Shown here piece by piece: positions 15,644-24,498 of a stretch of 64,000 bases of DNA (its first letter is position 1; each line of letters starts with the position of its first letter). This stretch comes from Streptomyces sp. NBC_00691 (GTDB lineage: Bacteria > Actinomycetota > Actinomycetes > Streptomycetales > Streptomycetaceae): positions 7,378,001-7,442,000 of the forward strand of contig NZ_CP109007.1 of the NCBI RefSeq assembly GCF_036226665.1, written 5' to 3'. The notes under the pieces are model-generated. The model saw only the letters and a program-made list of their open reading frames with translations, had not been told where the DNA came from and ran no database searches. Made by a program: the position numbers and the translations under genes.

Positions 15644-17059
15644 GTGGTCGGACACGAGACGGCGCCCGGAATCACGGGGGCCACCGCGGCCGCGACCCGG
15701 GACGAGGTGTTCCAGGTCGAGGAGCACGGGATCGACCCCATCCCCGACGCCGAACGGCACGGCGGCGCCAAGGACGTCTTCTGGCTCTGGTTCGGCTCGA
15801 ACCTCACCTTCACCTACGTCATCAACGGCGCCCTCGCCGTCGCCTTCGGGCTCTCCTTCTGGCAGGCCACCGCGGTCGTCGTGATCGGCGGCCTCTCCTT
15901 CCTCGCCATCGGCGCGGCCGGCCTCAGCGGTGTCCGCACCGGCACCGCCACCCTCGTCATCTCCCGGGCCGCCTTCGGGCTGCGCGGAAACTGGCCGGCC
16001 GGTCTGCTCAACTGGATCGTCAGCATCGGCTACACCATCGTGAACACCGTGGTGGGCACCCTCGCCCTCGAAGCCTTCTTCGCCGACCTCGGCTGGAGCG
16101 GCGGCTCCGCCACCCGCGCCCTCGCCCTCGGCGTCACCCTCGCGCTGACCTTCGCCGTCGCCCTCTGGGGCCACGCCACCGTCCAGTTCGCCGAACGCTG
16201 GATGGCCTACGTGCTCGCCGTCGGCTTCGCCGCCCTGCTCGTCCTCGTCCTGCCCGGCGCCGACACGGCCGCGCCCTCCGCCGCGCCCGACGCCGCCGGG
16301 TGGAGCCTCGCCTTCGTCGTGATGCTCGCCGGCCCCTTCTCGTACCTCCCCATGCCCGCCGACTACACCCGCTACCTCCCCCGCACGACCTCCCTCAAAG
16401 CTGTGACCTGGAGCGGAGCCCTCGGCGGCTTCATCTCCTCCGTGGCCCTCGGGGTCGCCGGGGTGGCCGCCGCGACCCAGGTCGACATGACCGACGCCGT
16501 CGCGGGCACCGAGAGCCTGCTCCCCGGCTGGTTCCAGATGCTCTTCCTCGCCCTGGTCCTCGGTGGATCGGTGACCAACTCGATCATCACGCTCTACTCG
16601 TCGAGCCTGAACCTCCAGGTCCTCGGCATCCCCTGGAGCCGGGCCCGCGCCATCGTCATCAGCGCCGCCGTGACGGCCGTCGGCTCCCTCGGCGCCCTCT
16701 TCCTTACCGACTTCACCACCTCGCTCCTCTCCTTCCTCTCCCTCCTGATCATCGTCTTCGCCCCCTGGGGCGGGGTCTTCCTCGCCGACATGGTGCTCCG
16801 CCGCTGCACCTACGACTCGGCCGGACTGCACGCGCGCACCGGCGGCGCCTACTGGTACCGCTCCGGCTGGCACCCGCCCGGCCTCGTCGCGCTCCTCGCG
16901 GGCCTGCTCTTCTCCGCGCTGACCTGCGACTCCGAACTGTGGACCGGCCCGCTCGTCGCCCCGCTCGGCGGCGCGGACCTCACGCTGCTCGGCGCGGGAG
17001 TCTCGGCGCTCGTGTACGTGCTCCTCGCGCGCCGCACGGTCGCGCCGGTACGCCCCTGA
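15644..17059 (+). CDS. NCS1-family nucleobase/allantoin-type permease
   Basis: A 471-residue, 12-helix cytoplasmic membrane transporter of the cytosine/purines/uracil/thiamine/allantoin family. It imports a small heterocycle with Na+ or H+. The N-terminal soluble stretch (EEHGIDPIPDAERHGG) followed by FWLWFGSNLTFTYVINGA is the family signature. PADYTRYLP occurs in the middle. GTG was chosen because AGGAGG stands 6 bases before it and the frame upstream covers the operator. An amidohydrolase gene follows on the same strand after 67 bases, suggesting uptake and hydrolysis of one compound under the TetR regulator. Confidence 0.92.
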   Translation: MVGHETAPGITGATAAATRDEVFQVEEHGIDPIPDAERHGGAKDVFWLWFGSNLTFTYVINGALAVAFGLSFWQATAVVVIGGLSFLAIGAAGLSGVRTGTATLVISRAAFGLRGNWPAGLLNWIVSIGYTIVNTVVGTLALEAFFADLGWSGGSATRALALGVTLALTFAVALWGHATVQFAERWMAYVLAVGFAALLVLVLPGADTAAPSAAPDAAGWSLAFVVMLAGPFSYLPMPADYTRYLPRTTSLKAVTWSGALGGFISSVALGVAGVAAATQVDMTDAVAGTESLLPGWFQMLFLALVLGGSVTNSIITLYSSSLNLQVLGIPWSRARAIVISAAVTAVGSLGALFLTDFTTSLLSFLSLLIIVFAPWGGVFLADMVLRRCTYDSAGLHARTGGAYWYRSGWHPPGLVALLAGLLFSALTCDSELWTGPLVAPLGGADLTLLGAGVSALVYVLLARRTVAPVRP

Positions 17060-17126
17060 GCTCCCGGGCACCCCGAACACCGCCGCACGTCCCTCCCCCG
17101 TACGTACCCTCACGGAGTCACCCCGC

Positions 17127-18827
17127 ATGAACGGCACCACCACCCCTTCCTCCGCCCCGGCCCCCGCCTCCGCCGTGTCGCCCGGCCCGCACCCCGCCGA
17201 CCTCCTCCTCACCGGGGCGCGGATCCACACCGTCGACCCCGCGCTCCCTGAGGCCGAGGCCCTCGCCGTCCGTGACGGCCGGATCGTCTGGCTCGGCTCC
17301 GACACGGAGGCGGGCGCCTGGGCCGGGCCCGGCACCCGGGTGCTCGACGCCGGAGGACGGCTCGTGCTGCCCGGTTTCGTCGACGCCCACAACCACGTCC
17401 GCCTCGGCTCCGACGACGCCTGCGTCCAGCTCGCCGGCGCCCGCACCCTCGACGCGATCCACGACCGCATCCGCGCCTGGCACGCGGCGCACCCCGACGC
17501 CGAGTGGATCGAGGCCGAGGCCTTCGACTACTCCGCCGTCCCCGACGGGCGCATGCCCACCGCCGCCGACCTCGACCCGGCCACCGGCGACACCCCCGCC
17601 CTCGTCCTCAGTTACGACGTCCACACCGCGTGGCTCAACACCGCGGCCCTCCGCCGGCTCGGTGTCGACCGCGACCACACCGACCTCCCCTTCGGGCGGG
17701 CCGTCACCGACCCGACGACCGGTGAACCCACCGGATTCGTCAAGGACTTCGCCGTCAAGGGACTCTCCCGCGACGGCCACCGCGCCCTGCGCGATCTCGG
17801 TGTCCCCTGGGCCGCGCCGGACCGTCAGTACGGCCGGCTCGCCAAGAGCCTCGACGACGCCATCGGCTTCGGCATCACCACCGTCGTCGAACCCCAGAAC
17901 TCCCTCGACGACCTCGCCCTCTTCCAGCGCGCCCGCGCCGAGGGCCGGCTGCGCTCCCGGATCGTCGCCGCGCTCTTCCACCCACGCGGCACGACCGACG
18001 CCGACCTGGACGAGTTCCGGTCCGTGGCAGAGGAGTTCGCCGACGACCGGCTGCGGGTCGGACCGCTCAAGCTGTACATCGACGACGTGGTGGAACCCCG
18101 TACGGCCGCCCTCCTGGAACCGTACGCGGGCTGCGCCCACCACCGCGGCGACACCTTCTACCCGCCCGAGGAGTTCGCCGAGCTGCTCACCCGGCTCGAC
18201 GCGCGCGGCTTCCAGTGCTTCGTCCACGCCACCGGCGACCGGGGCATCCGGACCGTGCTCGACTCCGTCGAGCGGGCCCGCGCCGCCAACGGACCGCGCG
18301 ACGCCCGCCACCAGATCGTCCATGTCGAGTGCCTGGATCCGGCCGACACCCCGCGTTTCGCCGAGCTCGGCGTCGTCGCCTGCATGCAGCCCCGGCACGC
18401 CGCCCCGGACATCGCGGGACCGGGCCAGGACTGGGCCGAGAACGTCGGTCCCGACCGCTGGCACAAGGCCTGGCCGCTGCGGAGCCTCAGCGAGGCAGGC
18501 GCCGTCCTCGCGCTCTCCAGCGACTGGAACGTCGCCGAGATGGACCCGATGGTCGGCATCCACGCCGCCGTGACCCGCCGCCCGCCCGGCGGTGGGGCGG
18601 CGTGGACGGCGGGGGAGACGATCGACGTCGACACCGCGGTCGAGGGCTACACGATGGGCTCGGCGTACGCCAACTTCCTCGAGCACGAGCGGGGTTCGCT
18701 GACCGTCGGCAAGCTCGCCGACTTCGTCGTCCTCTCCCGCGACATCCTGCGCATCGCCCCGGACGAGATCCCGGGCACGGTGGCCGAGACGGTCGTGGTG
18801 GGCGGTGAGGTGGTCGTGGAGCGCTGA
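17127..18827 (+). CDS. amidohydrolase family 3 (YtcJ-like)
   Basis: A 566-residue metal-dependent hydrolase of the amidohydrolase superfamily. The composite beta-sandwich starts at LLLTGARIHTVDP, the HxH metal motif is VDAHNHV near residue 91, a later histidine lies in CFVHATGDRG, and the C-terminal returning segment is GSLTVGKLADFVVLSRD. YtcJ-like enzymes hydrolyse amides or cyclic amides, and the substrate here is unknown. A low-complexity Ala/Pro N-terminus of about 25 residues precedes the fold. It probably shares a transcript with the permease, and two hairpins close the unit. Confidence 0.9.
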   Translation: MNGTTTPSSAPAPASAVSPGPHPADLLLTGARIHTVDPALPEAEALAVRDGRIVWLGSDTEAGAWAGPGTRVLDAGGRLVLPGFVDAHNHVRLGSDDACVQLAGARTLDAIHDRIRAWHAAHPDAEWIEAEAFDYSAVPDGRMPTAADLDPATGDTPALVLSYDVHTAWLNTAALRRLGVDRDHTDLPFGRAVTDPTTGEPTGFVKDFAVKGLSRDGHRALRDLGVPWAAPDRQYGRLAKSLDDAIGFGITTVVEPQNSLDDLALFQRARAEGRLRSRIVAALFHPRGTTDADLDEFRSVAEEFADDRLRVGPLKLYIDDVVEPRTAALLEPYAGCAHHRGDTFYPPEEFAELLTRLDARGFQCFVHATGDRGIRTVLDSVERARAANGPRDARHQIVHVECLDPADTPRFAELGVVACMQPRHAAPDIAGPGQDWAENVGPDRWHKAWPLRSLSEAGAVLALSSDWNVAEMDPMVGIHAAVTRRPPGGGAAWTAGETIDVDTAVEGYTMGSAYANFLEHERGSLTVGKLADFVVLSRDILRIAPDEIPGTVAETVVVGGEVVVER

Positions 18828-18867
18828 ACGGCGCGCGGGGGCCGGGACGAGAGAGGGGTACGTGGCG

Positions 18868-18928
18868 GGGCGGCCCGCCCCCGGGAGGGGCGGGCCGCCC
18901 GTGGCGCGCGGACGTGTCCGCGCGCCAC
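18868..18928. terminator. two tandem hairpins between convergent genes
   Basis: The first hairpin has perfect 14-bp arms (18868-18881 and 18887-18900, GGGCGGCCCGCCCC) and a 5-base loop. The second follows immediately with perfect 13-bp arms (18901-18913 and 18916-18928, GTGGCGCGCGGAC) around GT. They lie between the amidohydrolase stop and the end of the DUF305 gene and can stop transcription from both sides. Confidence 0.8.
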
Positions 18929-18950
18929 GGGAAGGGGGAGCCGGACCGGA

Positions 18951-19619
18951 TCAGAGCCGGTCGAGGATCCTCCGCAGGGCGGCGATCTCGTCGGACTGGG
19001 TCCGTACGACGTCGTCGGCGAGCGCCTTGGCGGTGGGGTTCGCGCCGTCCTTCCGCTCGGCCTTCGCCATGTCGACGGCGCCGTCGTGGTGGGCGATCAT
19101 CCGCTCGGCGAACCTGCGGTCGAACGCCTTGCCCTGAGCGGCGGCGAGGTCCTTCATGTCCTGCTCGGACATCATCCCGGCCATGCCGTGGCCGCCCCCG
19201 CCGCCGTGACCGGCGGACTCGGGCCTGCCCCAGCCCTTGAGCCAGGCCCTCATCTTCCGGATCTCCGGGTCCTGGGCCCGCTCGATCGCGGTGACCAGCT
19301 TCTTGACCTCGGCGTCCTCGGCCCGGCCCTGGGCGAGCTTCGCCATCTCCAAGGCCTGCTCGTGGTGGGGAATCATCATCTGCGCGAACATGACGTCCGC
19401 GTCGTTGAAGGCGCCGGGTGCGGAGGCCGCGTCGGCGGCGCCGGAAGCGGAGGCGGACGGGGCGGCCGACGCGGAGGCGGACGCCGTGGCGGACGTACCG
19501 CCGTGGTCCATTCCGCTCTTGCCGTCGTCCGAGCCGCAGGCGGTGAGCAGCAGTCCGGTCGCGGTGGCGGCGCCGACGAGGGCGAACTTCCTGACGGTGC
19601 GGTGGGTGAAGGAGCGCAT
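18951..19619 (-). CDS. DUF305 lipoprotein
   Basis: A 222-residue exported lipoprotein. The signal peptide ends in a lipobox (LLLTACGS, Cys near residue 28). A Ser/Ala-rich linker follows, then the ferritin-like DUF305 fold with its paired histidine motifs MMIPHHEQALEMA and MIAHHDGAVDMAKAE. A His/Gly-rich insert (AGHGGGGGHGMAGMM) could bind metal. Members are linked with copper or other metal stress in actinobacteria, though biochemical function is not settled. The ATG has GAGG ahead of it. The DUF6153 membrane protein gene lies just upstream on the same strand, a common pairing. Confidence 0.9.
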   Translation of the reverse strand: MRSFTHRTVRKFALVGAATATGLLLTACGSDDGKSGMDHGGTSATASASASAAPSASASGAADAASAPGAFNDADVMFAQMMIPHHEQALEMAKLAQGRAEDAEVKKLVTAIERAQDPEIRKMRAWLKGWGRPESAGHGGGGGHGMAGMMSEQDMKDLAAAQGKAFDRRFAERMIAHHDGAVDMAKAERKDGANPTAKALADDVVRTQSDEIAALRRILDRL

Positions 19620-19711
19620 GGGGATACCTCGTGTGCTGGTCGTACTGACGGACAGGGGAAGGCCGGAGGCGTTCACGGGCAGCGCGACGCGCCCGTGGTG
19701 GCGGGTACGGC

Positions 19712-20155
19712 CTAGATCCGCAGGACGGACAGCTGGGCGAGGTCGGGCGGTCGGGGCGGGGGCGCGTGCGGCCCCAGCGCGGGCGTCAGCCGCGCGAGCA
19801 GCAGGGTGAGCCAGTCGGGGCGGCGGCCGAGCGCGGCCCGGACGAGCCCCGCGACCAGCCAGCCGGCGAGGACGGCCACGCACAGGGTGGTCATGTCCAT
19901 CCCCGTCCCCGGCTCGTGCCCCGCGCCGGCGCCGGAACCGTGGTCACCGGAGCCGTGGTCACCGGAGCCGTCGTCACCGTGGGGCGCGACGGAGTGGTGG
20001 GGCGACGCCGAGCCGGTCTGTGCGCTGCCGGCGGACCCCTCGGGGTGGCCGACGGTGTGCATCAGGAACACGCCGAGCGCGAGCACGACGACGAGCAGAA
20101 GGTGCGCCAGGGCACCTTCCGCTCGTCTGCGGCGTTCCGCTCGGTGTGTACGCAC
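19712..20155 (-). CDS. DUF6153-like small membrane protein
   Basis: A 147-residue protein with a basic N-terminus, one membrane helix at about residues 17-34 (LLLVVVLALGVFLMH) and a His/Gly/Asp-rich extracytoplasmic stretch with repeated GSGDH units. A second hydrophobic segment lies near residues 89-107 (CVAVLAGWLVAGLVRA), followed by a Pro-rich tail. GTG start with AGGAGG upstream. It sits 92 bases upstream of the DUF305 lipoprotein gene. The His-rich loop again hints at metal binding, but no enzymatic motif is visible. The family name is from memory of similar DUF305-linked proteins. Confidence 0.75.
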   Translation of the reverse strand: MRTHRAERRRRAEGALAHLLLVVVLALGVFLMHTVGHPEGSAGSAQTGSASPHHSVAPHGDDGSGDHGSGDHGSGAGAGHEPGTGMDMTTLCVAVLAGWLVAGLVRAALGRRPDWLTLLLARLTPALGPHAPPPRPPDLAQLSVLRI

Positions 20156-20207
20156 GGACAGGACCTCCTGGCCGCCGAATATACCGGACGGGGGTATCAG
20201 GGGCGCG

Positions 20208-20555
20208 TCAGGCCGGCGGTGTCTCGCCCGCCATCGCGGCGGCCATCCGCAGGTGCGGCGCGGCCTCGTCCGTGCGTCCCAGGCGCTCCAGGGTGCGGCC
20301 GAGCATCAGCCGGGCGTAGTGCTCGACCGGGTCGCGCTCCAGGATCGCCCGCAGCTCGGTCTCGGCCCGGGAGAGCTGGGCGGAGTGGTAGTAGGCCCGC
20401 GCGAGCAGGAGTCGCTGGGCCGTCTGCTCCGGGTGCTCCGCGACCAGCCCGGTGAGGATGCGGACGGCTGTTCCGTACTCCTTCGCGTCGAAGAAGAGCC
20501 GGGCACGGTCCCAGCGCTCGCCGGCCGTTCCGAACTCGTAGTACGTGTCGCTCAC
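20208..20555 (-). CDS. tetratricopeptide repeat protein
   Basis: A 115-residue soluble protein made of TPR helices. Hairpins can be seen at 13-40 (ERWDRARLFFDAKEYGTAVR), 46-70 (AQRLLLARAYYHSAQLSRAE) and 80-105 (YARLMLGRTLERLGRTDEAA). It probably mediates protein contacts, and nothing more specific can be read. The GTG at VSDTYYEFG follows AGGG. It is divergent from the pirin gene, and the 120-base gap contains two inverted repeats. Confidence 0.88.
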   Translation of the reverse strand: MSDTYYEFGTAGERWDRARLFFDAKEYGTAVRILTGLVAEHPEQTAQRLLLARAYYHSAQLSRAETELRAILERDPVEHYARLMLGRTLERLGRTDEAAPHLRMAAAMAGETPPA

Positions 20556-20585
20556 TTGCTCGCCCTTTCCCGAGGCCCGGATCTG

Positions 20586-20609
20586 CCACCCTGTGGGGTG
20601 GTCGACCAC
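20586..20609. promoter_or_regulatory. overlapping inverted repeats in the TPR/pirin divergent region
   Basis: CCACCC-TGTG-GGGTGG (20586-20601) overlaps the perfect palindrome GTGGTCGACCAC (20598-20609). On the minus strand a TTGACG follows directly upstream and may be the -35 of the TPR gene. The repeats could be an operator or a leader hairpin, and no specific regulator can be named. Confidence 0.4.
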
Positions 20610-20675
20610 GTCAACACACCGAGATGGTTGAACATTCCACCATGGCTGCCGTCTCCGGACAGGAACAGGTTGAGC

Positions 20676-21641
20676 ATGAGCAATCTTGATCGCCAGGCCG
20701 CGCTGACCGTGTGCGGCGGCCGCGGATTCGTCGTCGCCGAGCCGGTACGGGAACTCCTCAGCCCCCGCCACGTCCAGCTCGGTGAGTCGACCGAGGTCCG
20801 CCGGCTGCTCCCGAACCTGGGCCGGCGGATGGTCGGGGCCTGGGCGTTCGTCGACCACTACGGGCCCGACGACATCGCCGGCGAACCCGGCATGCAGGTG
20901 CCGCCGCATCCGCACATGGGACTCCAGACGGTCAGCTGGCTCCACGAGGGCGAGGTCCTGCACCGCGACTCCACCGGCAGCCTGCAGGCCATCGGGCCGC
21001 GCGAACTCGGCCTGATGACCTCGGGCCGGGCGATCTCGCACTCGGAGGAGAGCCCGCGGCCCCACGCCCGCTTCCTCCACGGCGCGCAGCTCTGGGTGGC
21101 CCTCCCCGACGCCCACCGCCACGTCGAGCCGCACTTCCAGCACCACGCCGAGCTGCCCCGGGTCACGAGCCCGGGCCTGACGGCCACGGTGATCCTCGGC
21201 GAGCTCGACGGCGCCGCCTCGCCCGGCACGACGTACAGCCCGCTCGTCGGCGCCGACCTCGCTCTCGCCTCCGGCACGGAGACCCGCCTGCCCCTGGAGC
21301 CCGACTTCGAGTACGCGGTCCTCGCCATGTCCGGCGAGGTCCACGTCGACGGCGTCCCCGTGCTGCCCGGCTCCATGCTCTACCTCGGCTGCGGCCGCAC
21401 CGGGCTTCCCCTCCGCGCGGCCTCCGACGCCGGTCTGATGCTCCTCGGCGGCGAGCCGTTCGAGGAGGAGATCGTCATGTGGTGGAACTTCGTGGGCCGC
21501 ACGGACGAGGAGATCCGGGAGGCGCGCGAGGCCTGGACGACGGGCAGCCGTTTCGGCGACGTCAAGGGCTACGACGGCGACCCGCTGCCGGCCCCGGAGG
21601 TCCCGGCCACCCATCTGAAGGCCCGGGGGCGCGTGCGCTGA
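20676..21641 (+). CDS. pirin-family bicupin protein
   Basis: A 321-residue pirin homologue. The N-terminal cupin has the metal-binding histidines in PPHPHMGLQTVSWLHEGEVLH and HSEESP. The C-terminal pirin domain ends with EEEIVMWWNFVGRT, a typical pirin block. Bacterial pirins include quercetin dioxygenases and regulators of central metabolism, and the sequence does not tell which. The ATG of MSNLDRQAALTV was chosen over a long upstream open frame that overlaps the divergent promoter. It runs convergent with the photolyase-related gene, with a 22-base gap. Confidence 0.9.
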   Translation: MSNLDRQAALTVCGGRGFVVAEPVRELLSPRHVQLGESTEVRRLLPNLGRRMVGAWAFVDHYGPDDIAGEPGMQVPPHPHMGLQTVSWLHEGEVLHRDSTGSLQAIGPRELGLMTSGRAISHSEESPRPHARFLHGAQLWVALPDAHRHVEPHFQHHAELPRVTSPGLTATVILGELDGAASPGTTYSPLVGADLALASGTETRLPLEPDFEYAVLAMSGEVHVDGVPVLPGSMLYLGCGRTGLPLRAASDAGLMLLGGEPFEEEIVMWWNFVGRTDEEIREAREAWTTGSRFGDVKGYDGDPLPAPEVPATHLKARGRVR

Positions 21642-21663
21642 CCCCGGTGCGCCGGCGGCCGGC

Positions 21664-23169
21664 TCACGGCGGATCCTCGCCCCGTCCCCGTTCCTGCTCC
21701 AGCAGGGCCGACAGGTCCTTGAGGCGGTCGAGGCCGTGGACGGCGCGGGAGATCCGGGCGTTGTGCTCCAGCGTGCCGCGGTGACGGTGCAGGAAGTTCC
21801 AGTAGCCCGCCGTGAACGGGCAGGCGTCGGCCCCGACCCGCCGGTCGGGGCGGTAGGGGCACGGTCGGCACAGGTCACTCATGCGATCGATGTAGGCACC
21901 GCCCGACGTGTACGGTTTCGTGGTCATCCGCCCGCCGTCCGCGTACTGCGACATGCCCACGACATTGGGCAGCATCACCCAGTCGTATCCGTCGACGAAG
22001 CATCGGTGGAACCAGTCCGTCACGGCGGCCGGATCCCAGCCGCGCTGGAGCGCGTAGCTTCCCAGCACCATCAGCCGCGGAATGTGATGGGTCCATCCCG
22101 TGTCCCTGACCTGGCGGAGCACCGTGGCCAGACACCGGGCCGACACGGCGTCCGCGTCGAGGTCGTTCCACCAGTCGGGCAGGGAGCCGGTGTGGCCGAG
22201 CGCGTTCGACGCCCGGTAGTCCTCACCGAAGTACCAGTAGAGCTGCCAGACGTACTCGCGCCATCCGGCGATCTGCCGGACGAAGCCCTCGACGGAGTTC
22301 AGCGGCGCCTCGCCCGCCCGCCAGGCGGCCTCCGCACCCTCGACGCACTCGGCCGGGTCGAGCAGCCCCAGATTCAGGGAGGAGGACAGCAGGCTGTGGC
22401 TCATGACGCCGTCGTCGGCGAGCATCGCGTCCTCGTACGTGCCGAAACCCTCCAGCCGGTGGCGCAGGAAGCGGCGCAGCGCGGTGCGTGCCTCCCGACG
22501 GCTCGCGGGAAACCGCCGCGGCCCGTCGCGGCCGACGAAGGCGACGTCCCCCTCGCGCTCCCAGCGGTCGAGGTCGCGGCGGACCTCCTCGTCGATCTCG
22601 TCCTCGCGCGGCCGGTAGGGAGCCGCGGCCCCGAGCGTCCGCCGTCCTGGTGGCGGCTGCTCCCGGTTCTCGTGATCGAGGTTCCACGTGCCGCCCACGG
22701 GCGCCTCGCCGTCCATCAGGATCTCGTGGTCGCGGCGGACGTGCCGGTAGAAGGTCTCCATCCGAAGGCCCCGCTGCGCGTCCGCCCACCTGCGGAAGTC
22801 GTCCTGGCGGAGCAGGAATCCGCGCGGCGGGAGCACGGTGACCCGGTCCAGGGACCGTACGAGCGCCAGCGCCGCCCGGGACGTCGGATGGTGCACCGTC
22901 ACCCGTACGCCGTCCGCCGCCGCCCGCCTCAACCCCTCCCGGTACGTGTCGGCCTGTACATACGTCACACGGTCGCCGAGTTCGGCCGCCCGGTGCCGCA
23001 TCGCGGAGAGGACCAGGTGGGCCTTCGCCCGGTGGAAGCGCCGGCGACGGAACACGGCACGGGACTCGATCATCAGCACGGGTGCGTCCCGCGCGGGTCC
23101 TTCGCCGTCCGCGCCATCGAGAAAACCAGGCCCCAGCTGGTCGCCGAAGAGCCAATGCGCAGTGGTCAT
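21664..23169 (-). CDS. iron-sulfur bacterial cryptochrome/(6-4) photolyase-like protein
   Basis: A 501-residue FAD photolyase of the FeS-BCP/CryPro group, which repairs (6-4) photoproducts or senses light. The N-terminal DxxQL segment (WLFGDQLGP) opens the antenna domain. The [4Fe-4S] ligands can be placed at Cys346, Cys434, Cys437 and Cys450 (LCRPCP and ADACPF). Their spacing equals that of Agrobacterium PhrB as I remember it (350, 438, 441, 454). The FAD-domain blocks WREYVWQLYWY, PNVVGMSQYADGG and TKPYTSGGAYI are present. The neighbour downstream is the convergent pirin gene, and a divergent SDR lies upstream. A conventional CPD photolyase is encoded separately at 56.2 kb. Confidence 0.92.
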   Translation of the reverse strand: MTTAHWLFGDQLGPGFLDGADGEGPARDAPVLMIESRAVFRRRRFHRAKAHLVLSAMRHRAAELGDRVTYVQADTYREGLRRAAADGVRVTVHHPTSRAALALVRSLDRVTVLPPRGFLLRQDDFRRWADAQRGLRMETFYRHVRRDHEILMDGEAPVGGTWNLDHENREQPPPGRRTLGAAAPYRPREDEIDEEVRRDLDRWEREGDVAFVGRDGPRRFPASRREARTALRRFLRHRLEGFGTYEDAMLADDGVMSHSLLSSSLNLGLLDPAECVEGAEAAWRAGEAPLNSVEGFVRQIAGWREYVWQLYWYFGEDYRASNALGHTGSLPDWWNDLDADAVSARCLATVLRQVRDTGWTHHIPRLMVLGSYALQRGWDPAAVTDWFHRCFVDGYDWVMLPNVVGMSQYADGGRMTTKPYTSGGAYIDRMSDLCRPCPYRPDRRVGADACPFTAGYWNFLHRHRGTLEHNARISRAVHGLDRLKDLSALLEQERGRGEDPP

Positions 23170-23411
23170 ACCGGTCTCGATCCGCTCCTACCTGTGGGAC
23201 GCCTGATGGCACCCACCCCGACTTCGTCGTGCGGGTGCGCCGCGGATGCGGGTCCCCGTCGACGGTCCGCGGCGGGGATCGACTCCGGGGGAGCGCATCC
23301 CCACCGGCCGCCCCGGGAGAAGTACAGATGGCCGAGTCGGTCGGCCGGACGGACGGAGCATGCGGCCGCACCCGCGCGGCTGCGCCCCGGAGTGCCCGGG
23401 AGGTCTCGGAA

Positions 23412-24077
23412 ATGGCCGGGAAAAAAGTACTCGTCGTAGGTGCGACGGGAATGGTCGGCGGTCTGGCGACGCAGACGCTGGTCGGCCGTGGCTGCGCCGT
23501 CGCCGTGGCCGGCCGCGACGCACACGGGCTGGCGGAGCGGTCGAACCGGTGGGGGAACTGCCCGCACCGCTCGTTCGACGCCTACGACCTCGAGGGAGCG
23601 GCCGGGCTGGCGTCGTGGGCCTCGCAAGCGCTCGGGGGACTGGACACGGTCGTCGTCGCCGTCGGGGTGGCCGGCTTCGGGCGAGCCGAGGAGGTCACGG
23701 AGGCCGCCGCCGAACACCTCATGACGGTCAACGCGCTCGCGCCCATGGCCGTCGTGCGGGGCGCCCTGCCGGTCCTGGAGCCTCCCGGGGCCGTCGTGGT
23801 CGTCACGGGGATGATCGTCGACAGGCCGATGCGTTCGACGGCCGACTACACGGCGGCGAAGACGGCGCTCGCGGCCTGGCTGGGTGTGGTGGAACGAGAG
23901 CAGCGTGATCGCGGGATCGCCGTCGTGGACGTACGCCTGCCTCACCTCGACGGCGGATTCGCGGACCGGGCGTTCATCGGCAGAGCGCCGCGGTTGCCGC
24001 GCGGCGCGGACGCCGCGCAGGCGGTGGCCCGGTACGTGATCGCTCCCATCACCGACGCTGCCGCGCGGACGGGCTGA
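23412..24077 (+). CDS. short-chain dehydrogenase/reductase
   Basis: A 221-residue SDR with cofactor loop VGATGMVGG at 9-17, an AGRD segment after strand 2 that suits NADPH (Arg), and catalytic Tyr-Lys in DYTAAKTAL. It is shorter than the classical 250 residues because the substrate loop near the C-terminus is reduced. The ATG after GGAGG gives MAGKKVLVVGA, and the long upstream open frame overlaps the divergent photolyase promoter. Substrate unknown. Confidence 0.85.
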   Translation: MAGKKVLVVGATGMVGGLATQTLVGRGCAVAVAGRDAHGLAERSNRWGNCPHRSFDAYDLEGAAGLASWASQALGGLDTVVVAVGVAGFGRAEEVTEAAAEHLMTVNALAPMAVVRGALPVLEPPGAVVVVTGMIVDRPMRSTADYTAAKTALAAWLGVVEREQRDRGIAVVDVRLPHLDGGFADRAFIGRAPRLPRGADAAQAVARYVIAPITDAAARTG

Positions 24078-24159
24078 GGCAGCGGTCCCACGCGGCCGCG
24101 GCTCCCGGGGAGCGCGACGCCCGGCGCCGGGAGCCGGCCGAGAGTCCGGCGAACGGCGT

Positions 24160-24339
24160 TCAGAAGGCGACGGTCCGGAAGATGAAGAAGAGCCCTCCCA
24201 TGACCGCACCCAGTGCGATGAGGGAGAGCCAGAACATCGGGTGCTCCCAGATGCCGCCGTCGGGGCGCTCCTGGTGGGCCGATGAGGTGGAGCCCTCCGC
24301 AGGCGGGGTCTCCTGGGGCGGTACGAGCGGCTGAGTCAT
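24160..24339 (-). CDS. small single-helix membrane protein (59 aa)
   Basis: A 59-residue protein with a Pro/Gln-rich soluble N-terminus (MTQPLVPPQETPPAEG) and one C-terminal membrane helix (FWLSLIALGAVMGGLFFIF). GGAGAGG lies ahead of the ATG. The frame continues 26 codons upstream, but that part is Arg/Gly-rich and unlike a coding start. It is convergent with the SDR and 160 bases from the ABC exporter stop on the same strand. No family is recognised. Similar one-helix DUF proteins are common in Streptomyces. Confidence 0.7.
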   Translation of the reverse strand: MTQPLVPPQETPPAEGSTSSAHQERPDGGIWEHPMFWLSLIALGAVMGGLFFIFRTVAF

Positions 24340-24498
24340 GGCCTCTCCCAGGGTGGTGCGGGGCGGCGCCCGGCCGCCGGTCCTTCCACCGTCCCTCGAT
24401 CCCCAGGGGCCCGCCACGCGCGTCGATCGTGCGTCGAAGCCGCGCCCCCTCGGTCGCCCGGTCGCGGAGGGCGGGTGACCGCCACCCCCACCGGGCCC

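Noticed and set aside
15584..17470. Open frame of over 600 codons opposite the NCS1 permease
   Set aside because: The product is Gly/Glu/Arg-rich and without any motif, while the plus strand encodes a clear 12-helix permease with a good ribosome site.
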